Shown piece after piece: positions 39,801-50,318 of a stretch of DNA of 64,000 bases. Below the pieces are notes generated by a model. That model had not been told where the DNA came from. It did not search any database and saw nothing but the letters and a program-made list of their open reading frames with translations. A program made the position numbers and the translations under genes. Every line of letters begins with the position of its first letter. The stretch's first letter is position 1. Source of the DNA: Neelides folsomi (taxonomy: Eukaryota; Arthropoda; Collembola; Neelipleona; Neelidae); contig JAQGBZ010000001.1 in assembly GCA_034687125.1 (NCBI GenBank), positions 434,001-498,000 on the forward strand. The letters run 5' to 3'.

Positions 39801-42800
39801 AAATCAAGAGAGAAGTCTTCGCTGCATTTATCTTCGCTTCGTTTCTTCGCATATTTTAGCTCAGCGATTCTTCGCGTATTTTAGTTAGTCTTGTTTATTT
39901 GAGCTCATTATTATAATCCATTCCTTCCTTGTTGGATCTATCGAGGCAAATGGAAATAGTAATGAATAAATATTCATTTGCTAATCATATAGCCAATTGG
40001 GTAGAATGAGGAGAAATGGGTCATTAGGGGGAGACGAGTTGTAGTCAATTAGTAGGAAGAAGGTTAATCGAATCGAATTTGTAGTTTCAGGAAATTGTAA
40101 TTGAATAATTTAAGGAAAATTAAAATTGGAGAGGTCAGAGGCGGGTTAACAAGAGCACATTGGATTTTACTAGATGGGAGTGGGCGTATTTGGGGAAATT
40201 GTACAGTTCTCTTTCATTTCTGAATCTCCTCATCGTTTGTAAGAGTAAATCCCTTGGTTTGGTTCCATTAATGTAATGGATCCTTCCAAGTTTCACCGTC
40301 CTGGAACAAATGGAGAAGAACTAACGAACGGCTCTTGTTCTTGCAACCAACCTCATTTGTCCCTTTGCTCCGCTCGCTAGCGATTACTGTCATATGCTAG
40401 ACAAAAGGGAAGAAATGAACGCTGGACTTTTTTCTCATTTAAATGAGGTTTTTCTTCGAGTGAAATATATTTTATTCTTGTCTGAGTCTCCCCATATTAT
40501 TTACTCACTGCCCTTTGCCGTCCTGGTCCTGGCTCTCCTCCAGAAGAATTTCAGGGGGAAGGAATTTTCACAAGTTTGAACTTGATGCAAAGATGAAAAG
40601 TTTATCTGGTGAAAGTTTCTGGTTGGAAATGGTGGATTATCCATCCGTCTCCTCATATTTCCATTTTTTACACTTCCCTTCGGGACTTCCTTTTATCTCC
40701 CTGTTTTCCTTATTCTTATGAGAGTTTTCATAACTGAGAGCGGAGACGCTCCAATCCTAATATCCACTTCCCATAAAGTGAAGAAATGAGCTGGTGGCTG
40801 CCGAGGGTGGACCTCGATATAATTTTCTCAAAAATTTGAGCTCGACTTCAATTTCCAACCATTTCACTTGATAGTCAAATTGCTTTTCCCAGTCCGCAGG
40901 CTAAAAAATGGAAAGTCGTATAAGGAACGAAGGGGAAATAAGTATTATACATAAATACATAAGTAGATATGTAGTATTATATGAGGAAGGGAAAGTGTGT
41001 CTGAACTAAGGAAAATCTCCTTGTGTCACATTCCTGCTCATTTCATCTTTTAGACCATTTCTTTCGACTTAGGGCGGACCGAGGAGGGAAGGAGAGAGGA
41101 AATGGGCCAAGTTTTTCTTTTCCCCTCCTTGAACCGAATATATGAAAATGAAATAAAGGAAATTGGGGGGCCAGGGAGAGTTTTATGGGAATTTAATATG
41201 GGATTTCAATCGGAAGGTTCACTTTCGCCTCATGGGCTTCGATGTTGGGAATCTGCACACTTCCCTGGCACCTTCGAGAATCTCAAATTCAATTTGCAAG
41301 GAGTGAGCTGAACAACGAACAGACTCTCGCTCACTTTTCCGCCCTTCCCATCCAACATCTGGAAAGTGTCAAGGCAGTCAAGAGAGTGTCAACTCAAATG
41401 AACTTTGACGTTAATGATCCCTTTTAATTTTCTCCAAAACAAACAATGGGAAAGTGAGGAGGGCGAGAGGAAATGAAGAAGGTCTCAAGAATTCCCATTC
41501 TCATCTACGAATTCCTATTCTGCTCAATCTTTCCCAGCCGCGTTGCCATCACTTATTTCTCGGGCCGTGATTTTACATTCTACCCCTCACTCCGGCTCCC
41601 TAATTAACTTTACTCTTTCTTCAATTTCTTTTGTGCCCTTCCTTGTTTTCAAACTGGCTGGATGGTGATGTGGCTGAGAAGGACTCTTGAGAGTCTTTCC
41701 GTTGAGAAGCCCATAATTGAACAGAGCCTTTCTGTTTAGGAGGATTAGAAAGAGATGAAAGACTCATCTCTCATATTTATGAGCTCAGGGCTGGAAAGGA
41801 ATTAATTCTCCGTCCCGCTCCCAATGACACATTAATATGTATAGTTATTTATTAGACTAATCTGGATTTTCACAATGTTTAATCAGTCTAAAAATGATCA
41901 AAAGCTCCATTGTCATTCCTCATGAGTTCTCATGTGTTTTTGTCTGTCTTTCTCTTCCTCCTCATTTAGCTCTTCCGGATTAACCCCGAACCAGTTTTAG
42001 TAAGTCTCTTTACTAATATGATGCAAATTGTATTTTTTGCCGTTATCTTTATACATAATAAATGTAATCTAGCATAAAGTATACCATAGATAATGCATAA
42101 ATAATTATTCTGTATTTAATATATTGCAATGAATATACTGTATGTGCATTTGTATACTTACTGTATGTATTTATGTATGTGTATTTGGTGATGGTTCCAA
42201 AAAATTGAACAAAAATTCACAGTGAGAAATTTTTGTTAATGAGGGTCCTTGGGAAAGTCCCTTTACGGCTCCTTTTTTCTTAGCAAAAAAGTTGGTTGGA
42301 AAGTTGGGCTGACTTTTTGCATATCTTTTAATGTCATTGTAGAGCAGAGGAGGAAGATGCAGTGCCATCGTTATTATTTCCCTTTTATCCTCACACTTCT
42401 CGGGACGAGAATTTTTATTTCTTTTTATTTCCTTTCTTAAATAAAGAAAATGGTGTTGAATTTACATTCAATGTTGAGGGTGGGATGAATCCCCCAACCA
42501 AAGTTGATTTTTAACCCCTTTTTATTTCCTTCTTGCCTTTCTCATTCTGTCATTGTCTGGGGTAGTGTATTGTCTTGTAATCTGGCACAGATGCTTTCAT
42601 TTCCTCCTTTATTTTTCCTCAACAACTTTTTTGTATTCGCCCACTGAAGTGAATTCTTTCACTTAATGTTAGATTTATACTGATGCAAATAATGGTCCAA
42701 ACTTATTCGTCTTCTATTCAGACATTTCTAATCCTCTTTCTCTCAAAATTTTTTTTATTTCCTCTAATAGCATTTCTTTATCCATCATGAAGGGTTATCA

Positions 42801-44890
42801 TATTAGTACTTATATTGGTATTATAAAGTTATTTGAATACTGAAGAAAATTCTCCCATCTTAACTATTTTATAGATATTAGAAGAGATAGGATTTTTGGG
42901 ATAAATTTACGCATGGCGAAATTGGAAGGAAATGAGAAGGCTTAAGCCTTCAAGTTCTTCATATTAACTTCCAAATCATATTATAAATGCATGTAATGCA
43001 TGTAATGAGTCTTGTACAAGCACTGTACATTATTTGAATAATATGCTGAGTTTTTAGACCAGCGGAGAATATTGGATAATACGCTTATTTTGGAATTTGC
43101 TTCCCAATCCCGAGAGGAAGACATGCATAGAAATAACATAATTTTGGTTGTGATCGTTTTAAGATTTTCGTACGAGCCTTGTTCGACTACGACCCGTTGG
43201 AGGACGAGTTGATCCCATGCGCACAAGCAGGGATTTCCTTCAAGATCGGAGACATCCTCCAAGTGATCTCCAAGGATGACCCACATTGGTGGCAGGCGCG
43301 GCTGGACACGCCGGCCACATCCGCTTCCTCAACCTCGTCCACATCGTCGGGGGCCTCGCTGGGCCACACGGCCGGGCTCATTCCCTCCCCCGAACTCCAA
43401 GAGTGGCGGACTTCCCACTCGGCCGCTGGCAAGGGCACTTCCTCCGCCTCGGGCACTATGTCCCGGATGGGGAAACACATGAACAACAACGGTGTGGGGA
43501 GCTTGATGAGTTTCGAGCCGAGCGGGAGCAACGGCGATGATAAAATCAGCTGCAGCCTCTTTGGGAAGAAGAAGAAGGGGGAAAAGAAGGACAAATATTT
43601 GGCGAAGCACAATGCCGTCTTTGACTCGCTGGAGTTGAACACATATGAGGAAGTGATTCGTCTGCCATGTGAGACCGCAATGCTTTAAGAGTAGATGAGG
43701 ATGGATGGCGATTCCCGACGGGATTCCCCGCCTCCGCCTCAAATAACTTTCAATGAGCTTAAATGATATTATTACACAATATCACATAAAAATAGTATAC
43801 CTATAACATATTCTCATACATTACAGTACATTTTTAATATTACATAACTTAAACATTTTAATTCATAAACACATACGTTTATAATATACATACTACATTA
43901 GTAGACATCAAATGTACCATATTTTAAACATATAATTGATAATGTTTTTGCACTTATAATATTAAAAATAGTGATTTAGTATTTAGAATGTTTGTTGGCG
44001 TAAATAACACTTACACATTATTGGACACTATCTTGATCAAGTTAAAAGAAACTTGATTTTTTGTTTAAATGAATAACTCTTTGTAGCTTTCCGGAGAAAG
44101 AGTCTAGTACTCCTCGGGGCCCATGGAGTTGGACGAAGGCATATAAAGAACTGCATCATTGCCAGACACCCCGATTTGTACGCGTATCCCATTCCCCATA
44201 CGACCCGCACACCGCGGCCAGACGAAGAAGAAGGACGCAACTATCACTTTGTCTCCCATGCCAAGATGATGTCAGACATTGGAGCAAATGAGTACCTCGA
44301 GTACGGGACTCACGAAGAGGCCATGTACGGAACCAAGCTCGCAACCATTCGAAGGATACACGGCGAAGGTAAAATTTTTCCCCCGATTGCTCTCCAACAT
44401 CTTTATCTGGTCCCGATCATTTACTTGGGCTTAAATCCAATAGCGCCCTTCATCCCTTAATCCCCCCGATGGTCCTAAAAAGGAGTTTCTCACAGGGCTC
44501 GTCGCGATTCTGGACGTTGAGCCTCAGGCCATGAAGATCCTCAGGACGTCGGAATTCGCTCCTTTCGTCGTCTTCGTCGCTGCCCCTGCGCTCAACACAG
44601 TTGCCGACGTGAGTTTTGATTTTCCTCTCAAGGGCCCTCTTTTTAATGTGAATCCCCGCACATGAGAACAAATGGGTGAATAACGTTTCTTTCTTTTTTC
44701 TCATCTGCAGTACGATGGGAGTTTAGAGCGGCTTGTCCGGGAGTCGGAGGTGCTGCGAACGGCTTATGGCCATCTCTTCGATATGGTGATAGTGAACAAT
44801 GACATCGAAGAAACTATCTCGATTTTGGAAACGACTATGGAAAAGATCCATACGCAGCCCCAGTGGATCCCCGTCTCTTGGGTTTATTGA
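21821..44890 (+). CDS. CASK: CASK, calcium/calmodulin-dependent serine kinase-type MAGUK (complete)
   Basis: CASK is a membrane-associated scaffold linking neurexin/syndecan-type proteins to Mint and Veli at synapses and junctions. Exons: 21821-21879, 21953-22171, 22423-22743, 23764-24007, 24658-24832, 25964-26259, 39032-39385, 39530-39598, 41970-41999 (optional), 43164-43668, 44087-44368, 44496-44608 and 44711-44890. The sum is 948 codons plus stop (938 without the microexon); human CASK is about 926. Order: CaM-kinase-like domain (12-281), L27 pair (about 340-445), PDZ (about 485-570; [16 protein letters not shown]), SH3 (from 590; [15 protein letters not shown]), then guanylate kinase ([14 protein letters not shown], ending [10 protein letters not shown]). 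HRDIKPHC at 139-146 and GFG at 162-164 replace the canonical HRDxKPxN and DFG, as known for CASK's Mg-independent kinase. A Ser/Thr-rich insertion ([17 protein letters not shown]) lies inside the SH3. The start codon aligns with the family's MADDD start. Confidence 0.98.
22239..22292. repeat. Two perfect 18-20 bp palindromes in CASK intron 2
   Basis: TTAATTGTGCGCACAATTAA occupies 22239-22258 and TAATTGTGCGCACAATTA occupies 22275-22292; both are exact dyads sharing an 18-bp core. They lie 16 bp apart, in the intron between 22171 and 22423. Their shared core includes GCGC, which is unusual in this AT-rich intron. Confidence 0.9.
29690..30471 (+). promoter_or_regulatory. Candidate internal CASK promoter / 5' UTR
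   Basis: A CpG-richer segment immediately precedes the proline/histidine-rich open frame at 30472 (for example GGAGCGCGGGGAAAAAGCG near 30245 and GGATCGGCCGACG near 30200). Its composition contrasts with nearby intron. Promoter function is inferred only from position and composition. Confidence 0.3.
30472..30693 (+). CDS. Candidate alternative first exon of a short CASK isoform
   Basis: This is a 74-codon open frame starting at ATG 30472: [20 protein letters not shown], then a histidine-rich run ([20 protein letters not shown]), ending LHHHQ. It is followed at 30694 by GCACGA, which could be a GC donor. Splicing in phase 0 to the CASK exon at 39032 ([10 protein letters not shown]) gives HHHQ-GVLQ, parallel to the long form's PHFQ-GVLQ. 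The predicted isoform would lack the kinase and L27 domains. Drosophila CASK is known to make such a short form from an internal promoter. If the GC donor is not used the frame runs to a stop at 30795. Coding status rests on composition, phase and position, not on homology I can name. Confidence 0.5.
39599..43163 (+). other. CASK introns flanking the microexon
   Basis: Sequence between the PDZ-end exon and the SH3 exon. It contains only the 30-nt microexon at 41970-41999. Short pyrimidine repeats occur (ACTTTCTCTCTAACTTTC near 39770 and TTCGC strings near 39830-39880). No separate gene was seen. Confidence 0.7.
41970..41999 (+). CDS. CASK: CASK 30-nt microexon ([10 protein letters not shown])
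   Basis: It is preceded by an excellent acceptor (TTTCTCTTCCTCCTCATTTAG) and followed by a consensus GTAAGT donor. Ten codons in phase 0 encode [10 protein letters not shown], inserted between PPPCE and IFVRALF, that is, in the PDZ-SH3 linker. Both neighbours are also phase 0, so skipping keeps frame. The linker is a known site of CASK splice variation in mammals. Use is inferred from sequence. Confidence 0.72.
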
Positions 44891-45286
44891 CCAAAAGTCA
44901 TCGGCACTACGACAATTCTCCTCTTCGCCCGCCCTCCGACACTTCCAAGTACCATAATCATCATCATCCACTTTCAATACTACTTGTCTCCTCAGTTCGT
45001 CCCTTTTAGCTTCAATGGCCCCAACAAAACTCAAACTTCCCTGCTTTCCAAACTATTAGGGCTTTTCCTTTCCAATGGAAGCCTTTCTTTCCCAATGGCT
45101 TATTTTCACGACCCGACATCGGTCTTGCTATTCCGAACATCGTGTTTTGTAACTCTTCATTTGAATTACGGCCATTTAATTCCAAGCCCAGATGGTGACT
45201 AGATTGTATTTATTTATAATACCCGCCAGAGTAATGTTGAGGAATTAACTCCGAGAACTTGATTTTTTTGCGTTACTCTTTGTTAA

Positions 45287-45292
45287 AATAAA
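45287..45292 (+). terminator. CASK poly(A) signal candidate
   Basis: AATAAA lies about 400 bp after the CASK stop codon and is the first canonical hexamer I noticed downstream. It would give a short 3' UTR. Confidence 0.45.
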
Positions 45293-48200
45293 TTGCGGTC
45301 TGGGTGGAGTGTTGGGCGAAAGGAGGAAAAACTTTCCCCCGGAGGAGCAGATGCAGCAAAGAAGAGAATCACTCTTCGGCTCTCGTAGACCCAACGCACA
45401 CAGACTCCGAAGATTTATATCTTCCAGAGTTGTAGGGAAATGTAAGAGGAAGGGAAAGGGAGACTTTTACATAAAATATATACGAGAAATATTTCCTCGT
45501 GTATTATGATTAACTTTCATATGCTCAATTCAGTCAAAAAAGGGAAAATAGGAAACTATTTAAAACAATTTACTCAAAAAACGGAACCGTGGGTCTTTGG
45601 AGTCTGGAGGATTATTGATTTTTTAAGGAAATTCCATTCAAAATGCAAAGCCCGCTTTCTTCCCGCTAAAGGTCTTGTGAAGTTAAATTGACCTAATACA
45701 AGTTGTACTTTTACTTCTAAATATTTACTATTCAATTCCCGGGTATCTTTCTCTAAATAATATCCGTAAGGTCCTAGCGGGAGCTGATGACTAATACTTA
45801 GCTACTTACATACCTTACGTACGCGTGTAGCCTTCAAATATACCTTTAGAGTACAGGGGTACTTGTAACATACTATTTATATGCATTACATCATAATACT
45901 TGGATTTCTCTAATGATAAGGACATAGACAGATTGGCGGAGGAGATAACACATAAAATAGTTCTTGATTACCTTTAGGGCTCTACAACGAACTTCCTTTT
46001 TGAGAGTTGAAGATTGTCATTTATTTATACTTGAGGGAAAATGCATTTACGATATAACTACCGTATATACGAGTATATAAGTATATGTGTGTATTGTATA
46101 CCGATTTCCCCAACTAACGATAAATACCTTTAACATTCAACGAGACGTACTTTAATTAATTAAATAAGAATTTACTTATAAGAACTTAACTATTGTTAGA
46201 TTTACACCTTAATGTGAGTACGTAAAAGATGTATATCAAACTCAATTTTTGAGTGTTTGTATATGTGAAGGTTAAACGTCTCAAGATTTCCAGAGATGAA
46301 ATAAGCGTTGAAAAGATTAGGTCCATTACTGTATTTGATAGGAGGGATATGGTCGTACCTTAAAAGTAATAGACCTCGTACACAACGTATGTTTTCCTAA
46401 ACATCCAATTAATAGACCATTAATTTTTTATGGGAAGGAGCATGCCAGTTTATCGGAGTAGCAGAGTTGTTCAAATAAACATAATAAAAGGGCTAAAATT
46501 AAGTATATTTCAAACTCTTACCAATGTACAAAAACTTCGTTTCTCCGTATTTTGGTTTTCTCAACTTTTTCTATTATCCGCTTCGATGAATAAAACTTGA
46601 TTTATATTTTATTGTATGATCGAGGCCAAAAGTATTAAGACAAAACGTGTAAGTAATCAACGTAGGGAACGTAATAAACTCGTTTATTATTATCATTATC
46701 ATCCCGCTTTCTAAATACTTACGATTAGTTAGTTTTAAATACAATTAACACTAAATTTGAATAGAAAGTATCGTCCTTTCCTACACAACTTATTTACCTA
46801 CTTATATTAGTAGACCCATTGTTCCATTATTACGAAGGCGTTCGGATTCTGTTCGGATCGTTTAATTACAAATAAGCTGCACTTAAGAGAATGCTACAAC
46901 AAAGTTATTAACTAATAAGTTTCTTAATTAATCGCATAAAGTTGATATACTTGTATAATATTTAAAGGCCGTGCATTGCCTATATGTATGGGGGATTGAA
47001 GGATTATACGTACAAAAGTAATGAGTATGTATTACATGTTATAAGGTATACCAAGCCTAATTAGATCATACCAAATTGAGTCATTAAGTTCCGTATTCAA
47101 TTACATAGTCTACTAGTCAAAAGTCATTTTAACAATGCCAATGTTGCCAACCTTGTAAAAGATGTTCATGAGATGGAACTTTATTTCCTCATCTTTCTAA
47201 TGAACTTCAAGATTCGAATATTTTCTCGGTGTCATCATGAAGATTTACCATTTAATGAACATAGTTATTACATTAAGATTAACTAATAACAATGCAAGAA
47301 TGGGATAAATTCTTTTAAAAATTGCTACATCACACATTATTCTAGTTATTTCAAAGTTATATAAAAGTAGCTTGCGTTAGTTCACACAATTTGCCAAAAC
47401 TTTGGATTTGAAATTAATCCTTTAATATTCGCATTATAATTTTGGAATGTTGTTGAAGCATTTGCTTAATTATGTTTAAGCATTTCTTGGATTATAATGG
47501 CATTAAATGCCAACATTCTTACGCATGATTTAATTCTTAAATTGTTCGTATTTGTGTTTGTATTTAATTGTGTGCTCACAAAAGTATATTTGCACAATTT
47601 CATCACAATTCAGAACCTTTCACAACTGCGTATACAATATTTAAACCTGACATAAAGATTTAAACCTGTAATATTAATATTGCCGAAATAGGGCATTTGT
47701 GTTCGCTCGTTTTCTTCATTGAATTGGAATTGTGAAGTTAAACACATCACTCATAAATAAGTGTCATAAGACGTTTTTATGTCAATTGCTGTGTAATAAG
47801 TGCTAAATCTAGGCAGGTTATAAAATGGATATGTGCCATTAGAGTTCGTCAAAAGCTAAATACAATTTATGGTTAGTCAATTTATATTTTACAATTTATA
47901 TTTTATGATGTTATTATGATTGTAATCATGTTACTATTTTTAATGCATGTGTGCTTTATCGAGTTTAAAATATTGTTAGCAAATATATTGATTTTCTTTG
48001 CTAGAATTTCCTACATTTTCTCTCCCAAAGACTTTAAAGATGCCATATAAAATATTTATGTACTTTTACTTAAGAAGTAGCCTTTTCCTGTATTTAATAT
48101 TTATAAGAGACATAATAAAATGCAAATAAGTTTTGAATAGGTGAATTGCTGCCTAAATTATGTATTATGTAATATGCATATTCATAATGATACAATTATT

Positions 48201-48573
48201 ATACGAAGCTATGAAAGTTGTTTAACTTTTTACAAAAGACTATTTTGTTATTCCGACTCTTTTTGAGAATTTATGATGATTGGTTATGTTTACAATGGAA
48301 AAGAAATTGTATGTGCATTTAAGATTTTCTAAAAGTGATTTCTCGTCTAACTGTTTACATTACAACACTTCACATGGGGTCAGTTTATTGCAAGTAGCTT
48401 GTGAACCAGTATTACATAATAAATATGTTTTGGAATCAATCTGTTAAATTAAGACGGGAGCTGCAAATCATGTGGATCTACTAACTACTACTATACAATT
48501 AATAGGGTAGTGGAAGTGAGTAGGATTTATTTGAAACTCTATAAAAATACCAATAATACTGTCTTTTGAATCA

Positions 48574-48630
48574 GGAGTCAAATTTACTGTCGGTCAAGTA
48601 CGTGATCGAGGATCACCCCTGTTTGACTCT
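48574..48630. other. Nested inverted repeat / hairpin
   Basis: The outer arms GAGTCAAA (48575-48582) and TTTGACTC (48622-48629) are exact complements. They enclose a tight inner hairpin GTGATC-GAG-GATCAC (48602-48616). The combined structure spans about 57 nt in intergenic AT-rich sequence. It does not fit a tRNA (no B box, wrong arm lengths). Confidence 0.5.
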
Positions 48631-48995
48631 TGACAAAATAAGCACATTTTGAGAGAGATTTTTGAAAGAAATTAAATCAATAAAATTGTGACTAATAAAA
48701 ACCGAAATATTTGTAAAGATTTTTTTTATTTAAAAGCATTTTTCATCTTATTTAAAATAACTAAAAATATTCATAATTCATATCAAATAAATAGTATTTA
48801 ATAGGAATATCAATAGCCAACAAATAAAAACATTTTATCAATGATTTAAAACTTGACCAATTTTTAATATTTTCGTGCCAAATACACAAGAATAAGAATT
48901 CACATCAAAATACATCAAAGATGATATTCATGAACGATACATTGAAAATTTAGGTAAAACTAGTTTTTGTATAACAATCAAGGACAAATGAACAT

Positions 48996-49700
48996 TTACT
49001 TCTTTTTCTTCCACTTGAACTTTCTGGATTTGATGGCATCTGGAGCATTGTGGACGATCCAGTAAAGATTCTCCATTGCAGTCTCTTCGAGCATATCTTC
49101 ACATCTTGGCTTGATGGCTTCAAACGTTTATGAATTATTAAATAATTGCATTAATCTCCATAATTTCCTACTATAAATTATGGTCTTATCTTGTTTAGTA
49201 ATTCAAATAATACTTATTTACGATTATGTTTATGTTCTTTATGAATATAAGATAAAGTTGCATTTATCTTCCTTGGTATAAATGATATTGCATAACTATC
49301 TAATACAAGTATCTATGTCTAGAGGTATCTATATTGTCTAGATTTGATAAATCTTGTTTACTTTCTTTAATTTCTTTAATTATTTACCCTTTTTCCGTCG
49401 CTTAACTGTACAATTGCGCTTTTTCTTTTTCTTTCTCCCTTTCTTCTTCTTGCTCTTCCCACCTTTACCCTTTTTCTTCTTCCCTTTGGCCTGGTCAGGG
49501 TTCTCTTCGGGATTAATTGACCCTACTATGGTTGGTGCATCGGCTAATGTTACAGATTTCTTAACCTTCTCGGGGCCCTCAGTTTTAGCTCCTTCCACTC
49601 CTTTGTTACCATCTTCCATTTTTGAACCACTTAATTTGTTAGAATCCGCGGTGTCGTCTGGGACCAATTCATTTCCCTTTTTAATGGGATCATCCATCAT
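48996..49700 (-). CDS. SMKR1: Small lysine-rich protein, SMKR1-like (144 aa, 2 exons)
   Basis: Exon 1 is 49388-49700 and exon 2 is 48996-49117. The donor is GTAAAT; the acceptor ends TTTGAAG and has a weak pyrimidine tract. The start is acidic (MMDDPIKKGNELVPDD), followed by a dense lysine block (KGKKKKGKGGKSKKKKGRKK). Exon 2 encodes ETAMENLYWIVHNAPDAIKS and finishes KFKWKKKKK-like before TAA. The C-terminal half matches the short SMKR1 pattern AMxNLYYIxHNxxDxLxxRGFxW in vertebrates. Molecular function of the family is poorly known, so none is assigned. It lies 618 bp downstream of POLA1 on the same strand. The homology rests on about 35 residues, and the N-terminal extension is longer than in the human protein. 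Confidence 0.62.
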
Positions 49701-50318
49701 GAGGCCGCGACAACAGAAAGTTGCCGCGGAAGGATTAAAATATGATTAACCCAAGTTCCAAGATTATCATAATCGACTAAAGTTTTAAAAAAGTTATAAT
49801 TTTGACTCAACTCAACACTCAAACTTCTTTTATTTCTAATAGCCAAATCCACTCAATAACAAAAACAAAATTTCCCTGCTATGACTATACCTTTCTCAAG
49901 GATTTACTTTATATAGGTAGACATAGCCCGTTCTCTTCATTATGATTCTAAAATCAATGTACTAATACGAGTACCTACTCGTATCATCATAATTTCATAA
50001 TCTCTTTCTTAACTAACTAAGGATTAAAATTCAATTTCTGTTGAATGGATCAATTGATGTTTCAAGATGAAAGGTCACGAGAATTATAATGATAAAAATA
50101 ATGACACATTTAATCACATAAGTTAATCTTTTAATTCAGTCAAATTGAAATTTTATTCAGTAGCATACACCAGTGAAAGACATTTAAGGAAATGTATCCA
50201 TTATACTTTATTTACATAGCATAGACGATTATAAACATAATAGAAAGTGAATAAAAGACTGATTTTTATGGATTAATTAACTAATGAAGAAGCTTTCTGA
50301 ATCGAATCCAAATTCCAT
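49701..50318. other. Spacer between POLA1 and the SMKR1-like gene
   Basis: A 618-bp AT-rich spacer between two minus-strand genes. It carries the POLA1 3' end and presumably the promoter of the SMKR1-like gene. No coding frame is supported. Confidence 0.5.
50207..50212 (-). terminator. POLA1 poly(A) signal candidate
   Basis: TTTATT on the plus strand reads AATAAA on the POLA1 strand, about 107 nt after the stop codon at 50319-50321. Position is typical for a short 3' UTR. Confidence 0.5.

Larger units (their letters stand above)
44891..48995. other. Spacer between CASK and the small Lys-rich gene
   Basis: A 4.1-kb AT-rich region between the CASK stop and the 3' end of the minus-strand SMKR1-like gene. 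It should hold the CASK 3' UTR. No coding exon, tRNA or repeat element was recognised; a nested hairpin at 48574-48630 is listed separately. Confidence 0.5.

Noticed and set aside
49354..49749. Plus-strand open frame rich in Phe and Leu
   Set aside because: It is the complement of the lysine-coding block of the SMKR1-like exon; AAG/AAA read backwards gives CTT/TTT.
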